A stretch of 64,000 bases of DNA, taken from Kalmusia sp. IMI 367209 (lineage: Eukaryota > Ascomycota > Dothideomycetes > Pleosporales > Didymosphaeriaceae). Location of the stretch: positions 2,294,001 through 2,358,000 of the forward strand of contig JAPEUQ010000005.1 in assembly GCA_027946365.1 (NCBI GenBank). The letters are read 5' to 3'. Position 1 is the stretch's first letter. Every line of letters begins with the position of its first letter. Made by a program: the position numbers and the translations under genes. This document shows positions 45,115 to 57,919 of this stretch, piece after piece. The notes under the pieces are model-generated. The model did no database searches and had not been told where the DNA came from. It saw only the letters and a list, made by a program, of their open reading frames with translations.

Positions 45115-46224
45115 TTAGAACGCTGTGGTCGACACATTCCTTCGACGGAAGATAGAACCAAATGAAGTTTGTCGCGAGTGCCCCCAGGACTTTTGTCGTG
45201 AATGCGTCGGCGAAATGGATGTTACTTGAATTGGGGGCTGGTTGTCCGTCCTCAGATCCTCATATCTCCAAGTTGGAATCAAACTCTTGGCAGTCTTGAT
45301 TTCCTCATCCATATTTTCCACGGTTGAACTATATGGAAGGGAAATCTCTAGCTCCGGTTTCTTTTTCTCGGCAACAGGCGTCGGCCTGGAGAAGTTGGGG
45401 ATCTTCATGGACGTACGCTTGACCTCGACTCGCTCGTTGTAGATGGAAGAAGTGGAAGTGGCTAATCACGTTAGCTAATTTTAGTAAGTAGTTTGGACAT
45501 ACACATACCAGATGAAGCTGTAGAGCCTGTAGAGCTTGCAGAATCGCGAGCGGAACTTCGTGAGCTGCTGGAAAAATACTCCTCTGGGTCTGAGAACGTC
45601 AGTTTGACTGTATACAACATTTGAAGGTGGTCAATATTTACCTTGATGTATAGGCATAGTTGAAGTTGGACTGTTCCGCTTCGTCAGTCTACGACTGCGA
45701 CTACGGGTTGGCGGTGGACGTGTCCTCATTGGTGGTGGCAAAGGAACCTCGCGTGGATTTGAATAAGCAAGGAACTCTTCAGAATGCCTTCGTGATAGTG
45801 AAGGCTCATCTTGTCTCCGGATAGGTTCTCTGCCGCGCAGAACAAGTGGTGCTGGCAACAACTCAACATCTTTAGTTGGCATTTCTCGGAGAATGGCCTC
45901 AATGGAGGCAGGTTCTCGAACTCGGTGTGTTTGCCAGCCGGACCCAGCAAGACTGTATTCGCTGTTGGAACGAGAGTGTGTGTAGGACAGAGCTGCCGAG
46001 CGACGGATGATGTCGCTTTGCCTTTTCCGGTTCGAAGCGATTCTTGCGCGCACTTCTTCTGCAGTCAGGACGATTGCCGTTGTGTTGTTCGCGGGTTTTG
46101 TTGGATCGATTGGAGCAGCATTGGAAGACACAGTTGGTAGTATTTCAATGGGCTCGGTAATCAGGGAAGCCTTGGGTTCTTCGGCAGCTTTTTTGGTCTT
46201 CTTGACCCTCGAGAAGATGGACAT
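45115..46224 (-). CDS. Ser/Arg-rich disordered protein, unknown function
   Basis: Exons are 46224-45642, 45589-45509 and 45461-45115 (introns 52 and 47 nt), giving 336 aa with consistent phases. I start at MSIFSRVKKTKKAAEE, the third in-frame Met, because the upstream residues are unlike the rest. The protein looks disordered: a TAEEVRARIASNRKRQSDII helix, a Pro-rich stretch (REVPLPPPMRTRPPPTRSRS), a poly-Ser second exon (EEYFSSSSRSSARDSASSTG) and basic SP-containing repeats near the end (SRQKSWGHSRQTSFGSIFRR) that could be phosphorylation sites. No enzyme domain is visible. The gene structure is better supported than any function. Confidence 0.65.
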
Positions 46225-48141
46225 GGTGGTGGTGGGTAGTAGCCACGGTAGCACGGTTAGTATGGTCCGGATAGATGAGTAGGTGTCAGGTATATGTAGG
46301 GTCCGGAGGATTATAGACCACTAGTTGCGATCAACACTCCTCTAATGCTTGAGGTGCATTGGTTTGGTGCAGTTGATGGGGCCCACTGAAATATAGTAGC
46401 TCCGGCAAATGGCTGACGTTTGTTGTAGATGCTAGTGATCAACGAAGGTCGCTAGTTCCCGCCTGAAGTCGGACTCAACGATCAAGATCCATCGCGTCGG
46501 AGATTCAGAAGGTATGCGCTCATAAATCCTAGAGGCAGCTTGGAATCTGACAGTGTCATCAAGAGCGAAGGGGCTGACTCCCTTTGAATACTTAACTACT
46601 TGGAGCTGCACTTGCTATCGCATTGTGTTCGCATTGATTCGTCGCGTACTAAAGGACACGTCTTAAGACTCCGAAGGCAACCTTCCCTATCTGGGCGTAT
46701 GGGTAGCGACATAGATCCTGGGGCGAGCGAATACTAGCTATGTCCGTATCGACAACCCGGAAGCTGAACGAAAATGCCGAAGCCACTAAGCAAGGAGGGC
46801 AATGCTGAACCCTGCTGCATTGTCCTGTGACTCCCCACCATTCCATCTATTTGCTGCACGTGAGGGAGAAAAGACACCCACCAGTTACATGCATGATAAG
46901 AGAAGACCTAAAGATACTACTATAGATTGCGACCTGGTACTCGAGCGCTGTCGGTTTGGACCAGAAGCCGCCGGCCCGGGTGACGGTTGCACCAGTAGTT
47001 GGAAGGAGTCAACGGCTCCCGACGTGCATGACAAACCACCGCTGTAGATCGCGACCCACCGGTCTGACTGTGCGTATTTGCGCATCTCCGATCGCACTTT
47101 TGCGGAGAAACAAGGGCATGCGGAGTGCCTGTGTATTTGGAGAAGAGTAGAAGTCGGGGATGCGGTTTGCGGCCTGGAACTAATGACATAATCAGCACCA
47201 AACTTCCGACACCAAGTGGTAGTCGCGTCGAACTAACAATGCCAAATCTTCATCGAGCATGAACATCCATTGCCGATTTCTCTTCTCTTCACAATCACCT
47301 AGCGCGCACTTGTTCTATAGTTAGAATGATCTAGATGATGCACGATCATCGGTCTGCACACAGACTCAGCCTTCGTGGTACGCTGAAGAACGTGGTGTCA
47401 TCTAGCCCATCAAAAGAACCATGAAAACCAGGAAAGTTGAGACATATGAGCAAGCTGACCGGTACGAAAACCCAGTCCGGAATCTGTCAGAGTATCAAAC
47501 AATCACGTGACTGTGCCTTACTGGGGGCCGTGGTGATCGCCAGATCTTGACTGGATGTCTTACCCTGACGCATTCTTCTTAGTCTCAGGCCAGGATCTTA
47601 TCCTGGTAAGGCGATCAAAACTAATCCGCAGCCGCAGAAACATTACTATAGACGAAAGTGCCATTAAACAGCCTGATTACCTTGCATGGACCTATGTTAT
47701 TTTGAATATTCTCTCAGTTTGCGTCGAGTTCATGGAAGACAGAGAGATGATGCAGACGACGCGTAAGCAATGCTTGGAGGGCGATCCCGCGGAGGGATAA
47801 CCTTCGGCAAGGGACAACTATGACTGACACCAGCAAAACGAACAACGTATCCTCACGCTCTCCCTATTGGCGAAGATAGCTCATCTACTATGATCAGGCC
47901 AGAGATTCATACGGGCTCTATCAACTAAGCAACAGAAACAAGTTTGATTGATGGTCTCGCTAGAGCAGAATCCCACGTAGGATCTACACAGCCACGGCAG
48001 CCTTCTTCGTCTTCTTACCTATATGTTGAGCACAAACGTAAGAGTGTTCTACTTTAATAAATGAGCCAACATCTTGATGCGATTCAAAAATTCCTGCTTC
48101 CACGACTCGACAACTATATGCATTAACTGGAGCCAATCGGA
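46225..48141. other. intergenic region
   Basis: 1.9 kb. An 81-codon plus-strand ORF (47555-47800) has no recognisable domain and is not called. Confidence 0.5.
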
Positions 48142-49648
48142 ATGGTAGGAGCACCTAGAAGATCACGGGGCTGCACAATCTGCAGATCCCGAAAGAAGAA
48201 GGTAACACTTGATGGCTACACACCTTCTCAATCCACTAAGAGAAATGCAGTGCGATTTGAAACGCCCTTCCTGTACCATATGCAATAACACAGGGACGCC
48301 ACGCCAGGGTTACGATGACTCCACTACGTTTGTGAATCGAACAGTCGACGACTATGCTGAGCGAAACCACCCTGGGAAAGCCACACTTGCCAAGCATGGG
48401 CATAATACTCCCAACGATTGCGAGACGCTCGAAGCTGGCAATAGTGATATCCAGGTTAGACCCTCATTTGGGCCGTCTTCGGCGTCTGAGCTGTTACTTT
48501 TCTTCATGACGGATTATGCGAATGGACCAGCCGGATCAAAGCACTCTCCTATCTTGATCCCAATCATATCCATATTTAATCCACAGCCGCTTCTCAAATA
48601 TTCGTTGCTTGCACTATCGACAAGCTATTTTGGTAAGAGAAGGCGTGACTACCGTGCACATGATAAGGGACAACGCTACTATATGCATGCACTAAAACGA
48701 CTCAATCATGCTTTAGCAGATAAAATGGAGAGCCACACTGAGGAGACTTTAGCTGCCGTAGCGGTTTTAGGCATTTTTGAGGTGAGTAATCCTCATCGAA
48801 TCCTTGTAGGCTGCAAATCCGCTCACTGGATTCAAAGATGGTTGCAATGAATGTGTTGAGCTGGCATGTACACCTTAGAGGACTCGAGCGTTTATTGATA
48901 CATCAAGAGGCACAAGGATGGTCATATATCTCCTGGGCAATATTCGGGCATTGTCGGAAGATTATAGTATGTCGTTATTATGACTGTTGGCATTTACTTA
49001 CATACGAAGATGATCCATCAGCTTGCTAAACGGAAAGCCTCCTTACTAGGCAGCACTACCTGGCTCATGCAGGCACACAAACTCTCAGACTCTGATACAG
49101 ATAATCAGCTTTGTAGTCATGGATACCGCCTTGCGGAGCAGATGGAGAATTGCGATATCATTCTACATCAAGGACGCCCAAACATAGACCAGCTTGAGAC
49201 ATTGATGAGGGCCGCAGAGCAAACTCACCAATTGCTACAACAGTGGCATCGGGAATATGTCTATGATCGGCATCCGCACTCCGAAGGCGGTAGAAAATTA
49301 GGTCCGGTGTTCGTTACACAATTAGAGAAACACAAAAGTCAGTACCTACTTTGCACGTCTATGCAGCTGGCATGTCGCAAGATCATCACTGCACTAGGTG
49401 CTCGCATGTGGAGTCAGGATTACTGGAAAAGAAACCTTTACCAGAATCAGACCATTGCATTTGAGATCATCGAGCTTGCGAAGTGGCTGGAAACTAGGGA
49501 TCTTGCTAGGGTAAGTATGTCTCTTGTGATCTGGGCATTGAGCGTCGCACGAGAAGCATTGATCGCGAGAGCTGACGTGGATATATGTGACGGAATGCTT
49601 CAACGCTTTAGAGCAGTGCTAGATCCATTCGTGGGTGTCAATATATGA
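48142..49648 (+). CDS. Zn(II)2Cys6 transcription factor with Fungal_trans_2-type domain; sixth zinc Cys replaced by Arg
   Basis: Exons are 48142-48201, 48251-48781, 48838-48966 and 49010-49648 (introns 49, 56 and 43 nt), giving 452 aa. The zinc cluster spans the first intron: GCTICRSRKKK joins CDLKRPSCTICNNTGTPRQG. Spacing C-x2-C-x6-C-x6-C-x2-C is perfect, but the expected sixth Cys, six residues after the last C, is Arg (codon CGC at 48303-48305, one change from TGC). The body (PLLKYSLLALSTSYFG, LAAVAVLGIFEM, WHVHLRGLERLLIH, YLLCTSMQLACRKII) fits the Fungal_trans_2 (PF11951) regulator group. Loss of a zinc ligand should weaken DNA binding, so the gene may be a recent loss-of-function allele. 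Confidence 0.82.
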
Positions 49649-52177
49649 TGACATTCCTTCGATTTCCCCGTGCACGTCTTGCAAAGAGTGAAGCTGTCTA
49701 CTCGGTCCGATGACAGAGAAAATTCGGAATAGCTAGTATCAATTCTCATTTGTATCAAGAGATTTCGTAGCTACAGATGTTGATTACCCTTTCGAATAAT
49801 TCCAATCACACATATTACAGCATAATCAAAACAGCCCTACCTCTCTTCATTGCAGTCCCCGCGTGCATGACTCGCTTCCACATCTGTATCTACAGCTTAA
49901 CAAAGTTTCCTGAGCGACGGCTCAATTCAGCTTCGCCACTACTCACGAACCTCGTTCCGTCTGACTCTTGCTAGTACTTCCGCCTTGCCCAAGAAGGCTT
50001 CTCATCACGACTGGTACATGCTTCCGCCACATATTCGTTGCGACTACGACGATGCTCACTCTATCCACAAATAGCTTTACTCGAAGACCCATAATAGAAG
50101 CTAGACGGACGTGTGGAAAAAATATGAATGCGGCCTGCTACTTCCAGCGTCTGCAGGAACTATACAAGAATGAGCGAAACCAGATTGGACAGGGCGCGAG
50201 TGAAGATGTAGTCACGGAAGAAAATTTACATTGACCACGAGATGAAGATCAAGGATGAACGAGAACGAATAGTGAACCTGAGCTTATCATGGTGGGAAGA
50301 CTGAGGTTATTGGTGAACAGCATGTATATGGGCTCAACAATTGACATCGGCAACGGAGCTTGGTCAAGAGGCTGAATGCGCTGTAGGCTTTCGTAAATGT
50401 CTATTTTGAAGCTTGTGTGTGAGAATTATACCAGCACTCCGGAGCAGAAAAGGTACGTTCCTGTAGAAGAAGGCATCAGGGCAATAAGTAAGCGGAGTCG
50501 GAGGCAGAAAACAAGAATGAAGACACGAGAACTGGCCTAAGTTAATCATACATTCGATCCCTTAGCCACAAATATTATGCCACAGCTTGGCCTGAACGAC
50601 GCTGAAGAAGAGAGTCCGCATCCGCGGCGAGAGCCGAAATATTTGAGCGAACGCTCCTCCGAAGTGGAAGACAGGACATATAAAGGTGAAAAAGAAGCAT
50701 GGAGGCGCAGGAGCAAAACAACGGAGGAAAGAAGCCGAGGAACAAGCCTGCTGACAAGTTGACGCTGAATCTATCACATTACGCCTCCTCGACTCGTTTG
50801 AGCGAACGTAATATACGCCATGTACCTCCGCGCCACTCACCATTCATGTTTCGTGTCTAGGACAGCCCACCTCGCGTGGTAGCAATTAGCTTTGGGATCA
50901 GCTACGGCGGAAATGATGATGGATGTCCAAAAGTGAGCGAAACTGACGCCGAGAAGCGTGCGGGGGAGGCTACGATGAGATTTAGAAGACTGGGGGAACA
51001 ATGTGTGCAAGATAGATTTTGTAATCTCTTGCGGTGTTTTCATAGAGGGTGCTTTAGAATATAATCTTCGTAGTAGATGGAGTGTATTGTATAATTTTAA
51101 TGCTAGATGAGATCGATATTTCCTCTTACATGGATAGCGAGATACTGCACGTTCCACGCCTGGTCTTGTCTCGAGATATATTCACAAACACCACGAATAG
51201 TCACACAAGTACAACGTCTACTTTTTACAAATTTTTATTCTGCCTTTCTTCTACTTTAGCTCTGTTAGCCACAGGCGGACCCTCATTTTCCTCAATAATC
51301 TATACATGATCACCGCCGTAACGACTCAAGTAGCGGACAGAACAACGCCCAATCCGACCCATGTCCGACCAAATGACCCACCGCCCACTCCAACTCCCAA
51401 GTGCAAAGATCAAAGACCAAGGTTAACCTCCAGCACCATATATTCCGGGGGTAAAAGACCAGTTACCACAAACGCTTGCTTTGTAAGAGGCCCGCAATAA
51501 CCCTCGTAACAAGCCGACCCAGCCCTGCCACATGAATAAGGAAAACAATTGAACGGAACAAAACATGAGACAAAACTCCTCTCCATGCTGTGCTGTGGGG
51601 GGTACATGTAACTGCGTACCGTAAAAAGGTGAGAAACTCGTTTTTGCAACTCCGAAGCACCATGCTGCGATGGTAGCCGCCCATACCGAGGCGGATGCGA
51701 AGAAGAAAATCATAGAATGAATTGAATGAGAAGCAAGCGTGAAACCGACTAGTTCTGTTGACAGATGTTGTGTTGCCGCTTTGACTACTAGTCTTTATTG
51801 TATGAAACCTTAATCGCTCAATTTTATGTGAACAACTTAAGCGCGTGGTATATCGAATGCGTATTTGGTCACGCCCATCGGACCAAAAGATGGGAAGTCG
51901 AGAGTACAGTAAACGAAAAGCCATGTGGATGTATCTGATAAATACTGAATCATTGTGTGCCGCGAAGAAGCAGATAGAGTCCATTGCATTCAGACATGAG
52001 CTGGAGTCGCTCACATTGTTGTGACAGACCCGACAGCTAGACGGGTGCAGATGGTGACTGAGACAGACAAGGATCGATCTCCTAGGGTTATCCAAAGTAT
52101 GCTCGGCAGACGAGCGAAGTGTCATTGGGTCAACACAACGGCCAGTACATCCAAGGAGCAACATTCAGGTAAGGAAT
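49649..52177. other. gene-poor region
   Basis: 2.5 kb with several short ORFs on both strands, e.g. 50577-50762 plus (very charged) and 51423-51713 minus (hydrophobic N-terminus). None has a recognisable family or convincing splice partner. Confidence 0.45.
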
Positions 52178-55100
52178 TTAGCCTCCTTTTCGATCAGCGA
52201 TATTGGCCGGCAGTGGCTCGCCTGATGTCTTCGCATCGTTCGATTTGTTGCCTGATTGCCCTTTCCTCTTCTTTTTGCTGCGTGTCTGCTGTGTCCAGCC
52301 ACTTGAGCCATTGTTATTGCTTCCATTGGTCTTGTTGCTCTTGTCAATTGCTTGGGAACCGCCTTTTGCCTGTGGATGCCTAGGCTCCTTGGGCACGGAT
52401 GTCTGCGCAGTCGAATGTGACGCTCGGCGTGCTTGATGGTTATTTTCCTTCGACTGATTCTTCGTACCGTTAACCCCTTTCCCAGCTTCCAGTTGGCGGT
52501 TCCCGGTAGGCGAAGGAGTTCGCGTCTCAAAAACGGGCGAAAGCAAAGGCAAAGTAGCAGACTTAATTTCCTGTGGCGGCGGTCTCGGCGTGTTGATAGT
52601 TTCGAGCGTAGTAAGACCATTGTTATAGGGCATTGGCCGCCACTGCGGAGGCTGCGAACTAGTCGGCGAAACTTCCTTAGCTTGTATTGTCCTGTGACTG
52701 TTGTTTAGCTCGTAATTCATCCAACCTTCCGGGAGCATGGAATAATATTGGTGATTGTTTCCGCTGGGAACCCTGGTCAAGCTGTTCAAGTCGACCGGTG
52801 ATGCACCGTTTGTGGAACCGTTTCCCAGAGTAGGATCCAAGCCACCATCGCCCCGTTGCCTTTGCAATTCCTCGAGAGCCAGATGCTGCCGCTGCTCCGG
52901 ACCCTCCAATCGGTATGGATCTTGATTGGTGAAGATGCCGAGAGTTGCTGAACTCGACGTGTCCACTGAAGGAAAAGAATCGACGGTATCACTCCTTGTG
53001 CGCGATTCGCGTGGCTGTGCCGGGAAAGAGCCATTCGCGATGACTGGGCCACTGTCACTAGGGGGACGCATTGAGTCCGTACGGGTTTTTCGACTTTCAG
53101 CATTTGGGCCGAGTGGGAGAGCAACATTCGTTGAGTAACTGCGAACGTGGCCCCCAAGAGGCGACGGTGAGCGCGATACACGCCTCAATGCAGTATTAAG
53201 GAGCGGCTGCGTGATCTCAGAAGACACGCGTCTCCGTCTCTGAACAAGCTCATTGAACGATGGAATCTGTGGAACAGTATACTCTTGCAAAGAACGGGGC
53301 GTTGCTTGGTCGTCTACGTAGTAACCAACGTACTCTCTGGGCGTACCATGATCAGACGGGGCCACAGCTTCAGCGTATCCTGGGTGTGGGCTGTAGGCCG
53401 TCTCAGCTGTGGCTTGCGAAATGGGAACGTCTGGGGTAGAGCGTGCAATAGGATATCCGGCGACAATCGTAGGATCGAAGAACTGCGGCATGGGAGGGTA
53501 GCTGGCCAGAACAGCATGCTGTGGTACGCCGCGTGCGGGCTGCGATTGTGAGCGCATGGATCCCGTTTCACTAGCATTGGAGGCTCTGTGTGCTTGCCGT
53601 CGAGGACCGGGCATGCTGTGTGTCAAGGAAGGCGATGAAGGATTAGTCCGTGAGCCGTCCTGGTTACCAGTAGCGGGACCCTGCATTGGATCAAAAAATG
53701 CGGGGTAATGATACAGAAATCCCTGCGGCATAGTGTTTGGGGGGATGCTTGCATCAGCGAGGCGAGGACTTGAACGCCCGCCAATGTAGGTCGACTTCTG
53801 AGGAGACGCATTTGTGCTGCTAGGGCCACGGTTATGCTGAGCTTGTGCTTGAGCGACAGCATGAGCGTGCATCTGCGCAGCCTGCGCTTGGTGTGCCCGT
53901 TGTTGCACAGCAAGCTGCTGCCTCAGTGAATTGGATTGTATCTCCAACATCTGATACTGTTGAAACAACTGATCATGTAGCTGGTCGTTGAGCCCTCGAG
54001 GGAAGCCGTAATCTTGCTGTCCAGACATCCCACCAATAGGCGGACTGTTCAAGAATGGAGGACGATTGAACGAGGCACCGCTAGAAGCACGTCGTCCGTA
54101 GCCGCTGCCCTTGTTGTGATTCATGCCTCCGCGACCCCCGCGATGGTTGCCTTGATGACGACCGCTACGATTGTTGGGCACACTGGGCGCTAGTGTGACT
54201 TTTGGCGCTGTTGATTTAACAGGCTTCGGTCTCTCTTCCGGTGCTGGTGCCGGCGGGAATTCAAACCGTTCGCATGCCATCCCGAGCTGCTGCCCGTCAA
54301 CAAGAAGGTCGAAAGCTCGGCGTATTTCCAGATGAATACCACGCCATGCAAACTCATCCGCCGAGTTGCCGAGATTTCGGTCGGTGTTAAAAGGCTCTTC
54401 AACGCATAGGCGGTTCCTAGCTTCCTTCTGGAGTCCTGCCCGATGCCAGTTTTTTTCTTCGCGTGTGAGCAAACGTCCCTGCCGTACAGACACGACATGC
54501 TTTTCGTAATCGACTTTGTGTCCGTAATGGCGAAAGAAATGGAACAGAAGCTGACCCCACGACTCTGTATTTTTCTTGCCGAAGCCTTGCAATGCTTCTA
54601 GATCATCTGCGAACGCAGATTCTGAAGGCTTGCCTGTCGTCTTATCAACTGCTCGGTGTGGAAGGTTGTGTAGTGACGGCAGTATCGGTGGATCACGCGT
54701 CTGAAGAAAATTCAAGATCATGCATATCCAAGTATATGAGCTGATGGTGCCTCCGAGCGCTGTGATCGAAGTCAGGGATGAACTCAAACGGTGCGTATGA
54801 CTTACCAGCGTCGTTCAATATACGCTGTTTGGTCCAATGCTTGATGATCATCGCCAAAGGCCGAACTCGCTCATCGATTTGAATGTACGTCTTGATCATG
54901 CGCGTATTCTCTAGCGCAAGTGTATTGTTTACATTCATGTCGCAAGAAAGCTTGAGCACAGGGTCCCAAATTTTCACGATGCGGACCTTGGCCTGCGGAA
55001 TACACACGACCTTTTCCATGCCATCTACATCTGTCAGCTCGTTCAGTGGGGTGGATTCTCCTCTGCAGCGTACTAGTTGCAAGCGCCTCGGCAAGCGGGT

Positions 55101-56160
55101 GCATTTCTGCCAACCGTTCCATGGGCGTTTGGATACAAACGTCGACTGTCGTGTCTGTCAGCGATGGCTCGTACCAATGTCTCGGGCGTGACTAACCGTC
55201 GCTTTCGCTTGTGTACAGCTGGTTCCCAGATGAGCCAAACACATGAACTTTGAATTCATTGCCAGGAAACTCCGTCTCCAGAATATTCTGCAGCTTCTTT
55301 ACAAATTGGTCTCTTCGCTGCGTGTTCTCTTTTGAGGGCTGTAACCGATCATAGAGCTCTCGCATATCACCACTCAGCTTGTCATCCTCGTGCGGATCTA
55401 GGGACTTCTTGGGTTCCTCCTTCGCTTTCTCTAGAACGTCTGATGAATCGTATGGCATCCTCCTCCTTCCTAGCTGAGATCCACTCTCGTATTTGCACCG
55501 GAAGGTGCCCTTGGGCCGCGCTGGTGGGAGTGCGGGGTTTGCCTCTGAGGACACGGAACGCGGCGAGTGGCTGCCGAGGCCACCATTGGGAGACGGAGAC
55601 CGCGAGCGCGACTCATACTGGCGGGCGTTCTGCAGAGGTGTAGAAGGGACCGAGTTTGAATGGTGTGACACGATTGAAGGCCGCGACGCCCGTGTGAACG
55701 GCACGCCTTCCTCGCGTTTGTGGCCCATGTTTTGGACGCCGCTCGACGTCATCGACAGTGCGCTGCTACGAACGCTGTGCAGCTCGCCTTTCCTCCCATC
55801 GGGGTGTTCGCAAGCCGGTGCCGGTTCCGTGGTGTAGTTGCGAGCTGGGTCCCGCTCTGCGACGTGGGCCTGGGCGGCCGTAACCGGTGGCTCAGACACG
55901 GTTACGGTAGGGTACGATCGTCCAAGCGAAGCTACCTGCGTATTGTCTGGGATTGACAGCTTCGCAAGAGCGGGCTGTAGGGGGAGACGGGCACGGGGAA
56001 GCCCACTCGCGGGGGCAGCGTGTGGGGGATGCCTACGGTTGAGGGCAGTGCGATGCTGTCTGAGCGCGGTCGCCTCTCCTCCAAGCCGAGCGTCTGCAGA
56101 ATGAATATCTGTAGGATGTCTGTCGTAGAGATAGGCCGGCTGTAGGCTGGTGTTGTTCAT
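52178..56160 (-). CDS. Cid13/Trf4-type non-canonical poly(A) RNA polymerase
   Basis: Exons are 56160-55197, 55145-55074, 55030-54806 and 54759-52178 (introns 51, 43 and 46 nt), giving 1280 aa. The start MNNTSLQPAYLYDRHP was chosen; the frame is open further upstream to 56523 but that part is compositionally odd. The nucleotidyltransferase core has VHVFGSSGNQLYTSESDVDV (helical GS and the two Asp of DxD) and VLKLSCDMNVNNTLALENTR with the third catalytic Asp. LAMIIKHWTKQRILNDAALG and GTISSYTWICMILNFLQTRD follow, then the PAP-associated block SWGQLLFHFFRHYG and HVVSVRQGRLLTR. The 600-residue C-terminal part is Gln/Pro/Ser-rich with an RGG-like patch (GGRGGMNHNKGSGYGRR). Such enzymes add A or U tails to RNAs in nucleus or cytoplasm. 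Confidence 0.9.
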
Positions 56161-57919
56161 ATACTCTCGAAGGCGTGTCAAAGGACTTGCGGCGCGAGGG
56201 CGACGGAGAACGGGCGGCGGCGGTGGCGAGCCGCGGGTGAAACAGCAAGTCCCAGTGAAGGTGAAGGTGAAAAGCAAGGCTCCGCGTGGGAAAAGCGACC
56301 GAGAAGGACCGTGGCAGCCGTGCGAAGGGGAATTGAGGAGGGCCCCTGTGGTGAAAGCAGACGCTCGATTCGCTACGGCGGCGGCGGCGGGGGGGCGAGG
56401 GCGACGAGCGCTAAAGGATACAGCCGTGGGGAGCGGCGCGGCAGACTTGGTGGACGGGACAAGACAGCACCAGCGAAAGGAGTTCGAGGCGGAGAAAGAG
56501 TGGTCGCGGTGTGTGCAGGGCACTGGAACGAAATGGCACGCACGGGTGGGCTACGAAATCGCGGAAGGCGGCGCACGGGCCCACGGAGAGGTACTGGACG
56601 TACTATGGACTGGGACTGTGTGGAGCGCGGATGCTCATGCACCGCTTGGATGCAACGTGCAACTATTCGTATCGACACTGCTGCTTATATGGCCTCCAGC
56701 GCTGCCCCATTGTTTGGCCCTGCTTGCTGTGGGCTTTCTGTGGGCTTCGGCTCCTAGAGCTGCGACTGCCGTGGCCTGTCTCACACCTTCCTAATTGCCT
56801 TTGCTGTTTTTCTTTTATTCTACGGCCTCTTTGAAAGAAGCCTCCTAGACGCCCAGCTCAGACAACAAACCGCCGCGCGCCCCAACAACGCCTTGCCACG
56901 CTCCAGGCCTGAAGCTGAAGCCGAGGCCGTGGGAGAGGTATAATGAGCAGTCTTACCAAGCTCAGGTTGCACAGGCATCACTCTAGCCTGCGCCTCTGCG
57001 CTGCAGCGTTCCAAAGTTAGGGATGGGGGTAATCTGGCAATCTACGGGGGCAACGCACTCTCCGCCAGCCCATGCGAGCAAACGGCTCCCAGGCGCCGTC
57101 CAAGGGTCCACGGGTGTCAGTTCACACACATCTGCCATGGCCGCCTTTCGGACTCTGCAACGCGGAAATAAAGGTGCTGACACCACTTCGACTGGAAGGC
57201 TGAGCTGAGACGAGAGATAGAGAGACGGCTTCCATGGTGGTCTTTCACTAATACAGGCCGAGGCCACCATGACCGTCTGTCAGCGGGCCGGCGGAGAGCT
57301 CTCAGGGTAATATGCACGTATGGCGGTCGTCGAGTCCCTGAGTCTGTACCGTGACGGCGAATTTCGCGGAGGGTCAATGTTTCAAGTACAGGGCGCGTGG
57401 ACTGGACCCGTCTGAAGCGGCCAAACACTGGACCTGCATCGAGGCTGCGAGAGTCTCCCGTATGCGTGTTAGACTGTTGCATGCCATGCCCATCGCGCGT
57501 TCACGTCTAGCTAGCGTGGCTCTGTCAAACGGTAAGACGACGTTGCAGCGTTCCCGAGGCTCAGGACACCACCACGCGCCAGACGGACGGCATTCGGCAA
57601 CGAGCCTCCCGCTTCCACATGCTAGGCTAGCTTCGACTTGGAGGGTTGCTTCGTCGAAGAGTCGGTCCACAGATTATCAACATGGCGGAGAACAAAGGCG
57701 CTGCTAGCCCCCAAGGTCGACGGGTCGACGAGTCGACGTGCAGTTCGCAACGGCCGTTGAGCTACGGCGGGCAACAGGCCCAGGCGCGCAACTATTTCCC
57801 CGCGCCGAAGCCAAGCCAGCCATGTCATGAACTTGGACCTCGACATGCTGCGACTCTTTTCGCGCGTTGCACCAGTCAGCACTTTCTCAAGCCACGTCGG
57901 AGCCCTCAAATTCAGCACA
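56161..57919. other. divergent upstream region, GC-rich part
   Basis: 1.76 kb between the poly(A) polymerase (minus) and isochorismatase (plus). The ORF at 56150-56794 plus and the minus-strand frame extending the polymerase are low-complexity (Gly/Arg- or Pro-rich), so I treat them as leader sequence. No gene is called. Confidence 0.5.

Noticed and set aside
56161..56794. Plus-strand 214-codon ORF and the minus-strand upstream extension of the polymerase
   Set aside because: Both are low-complexity readings of GC-rich leader DNA, without domains.
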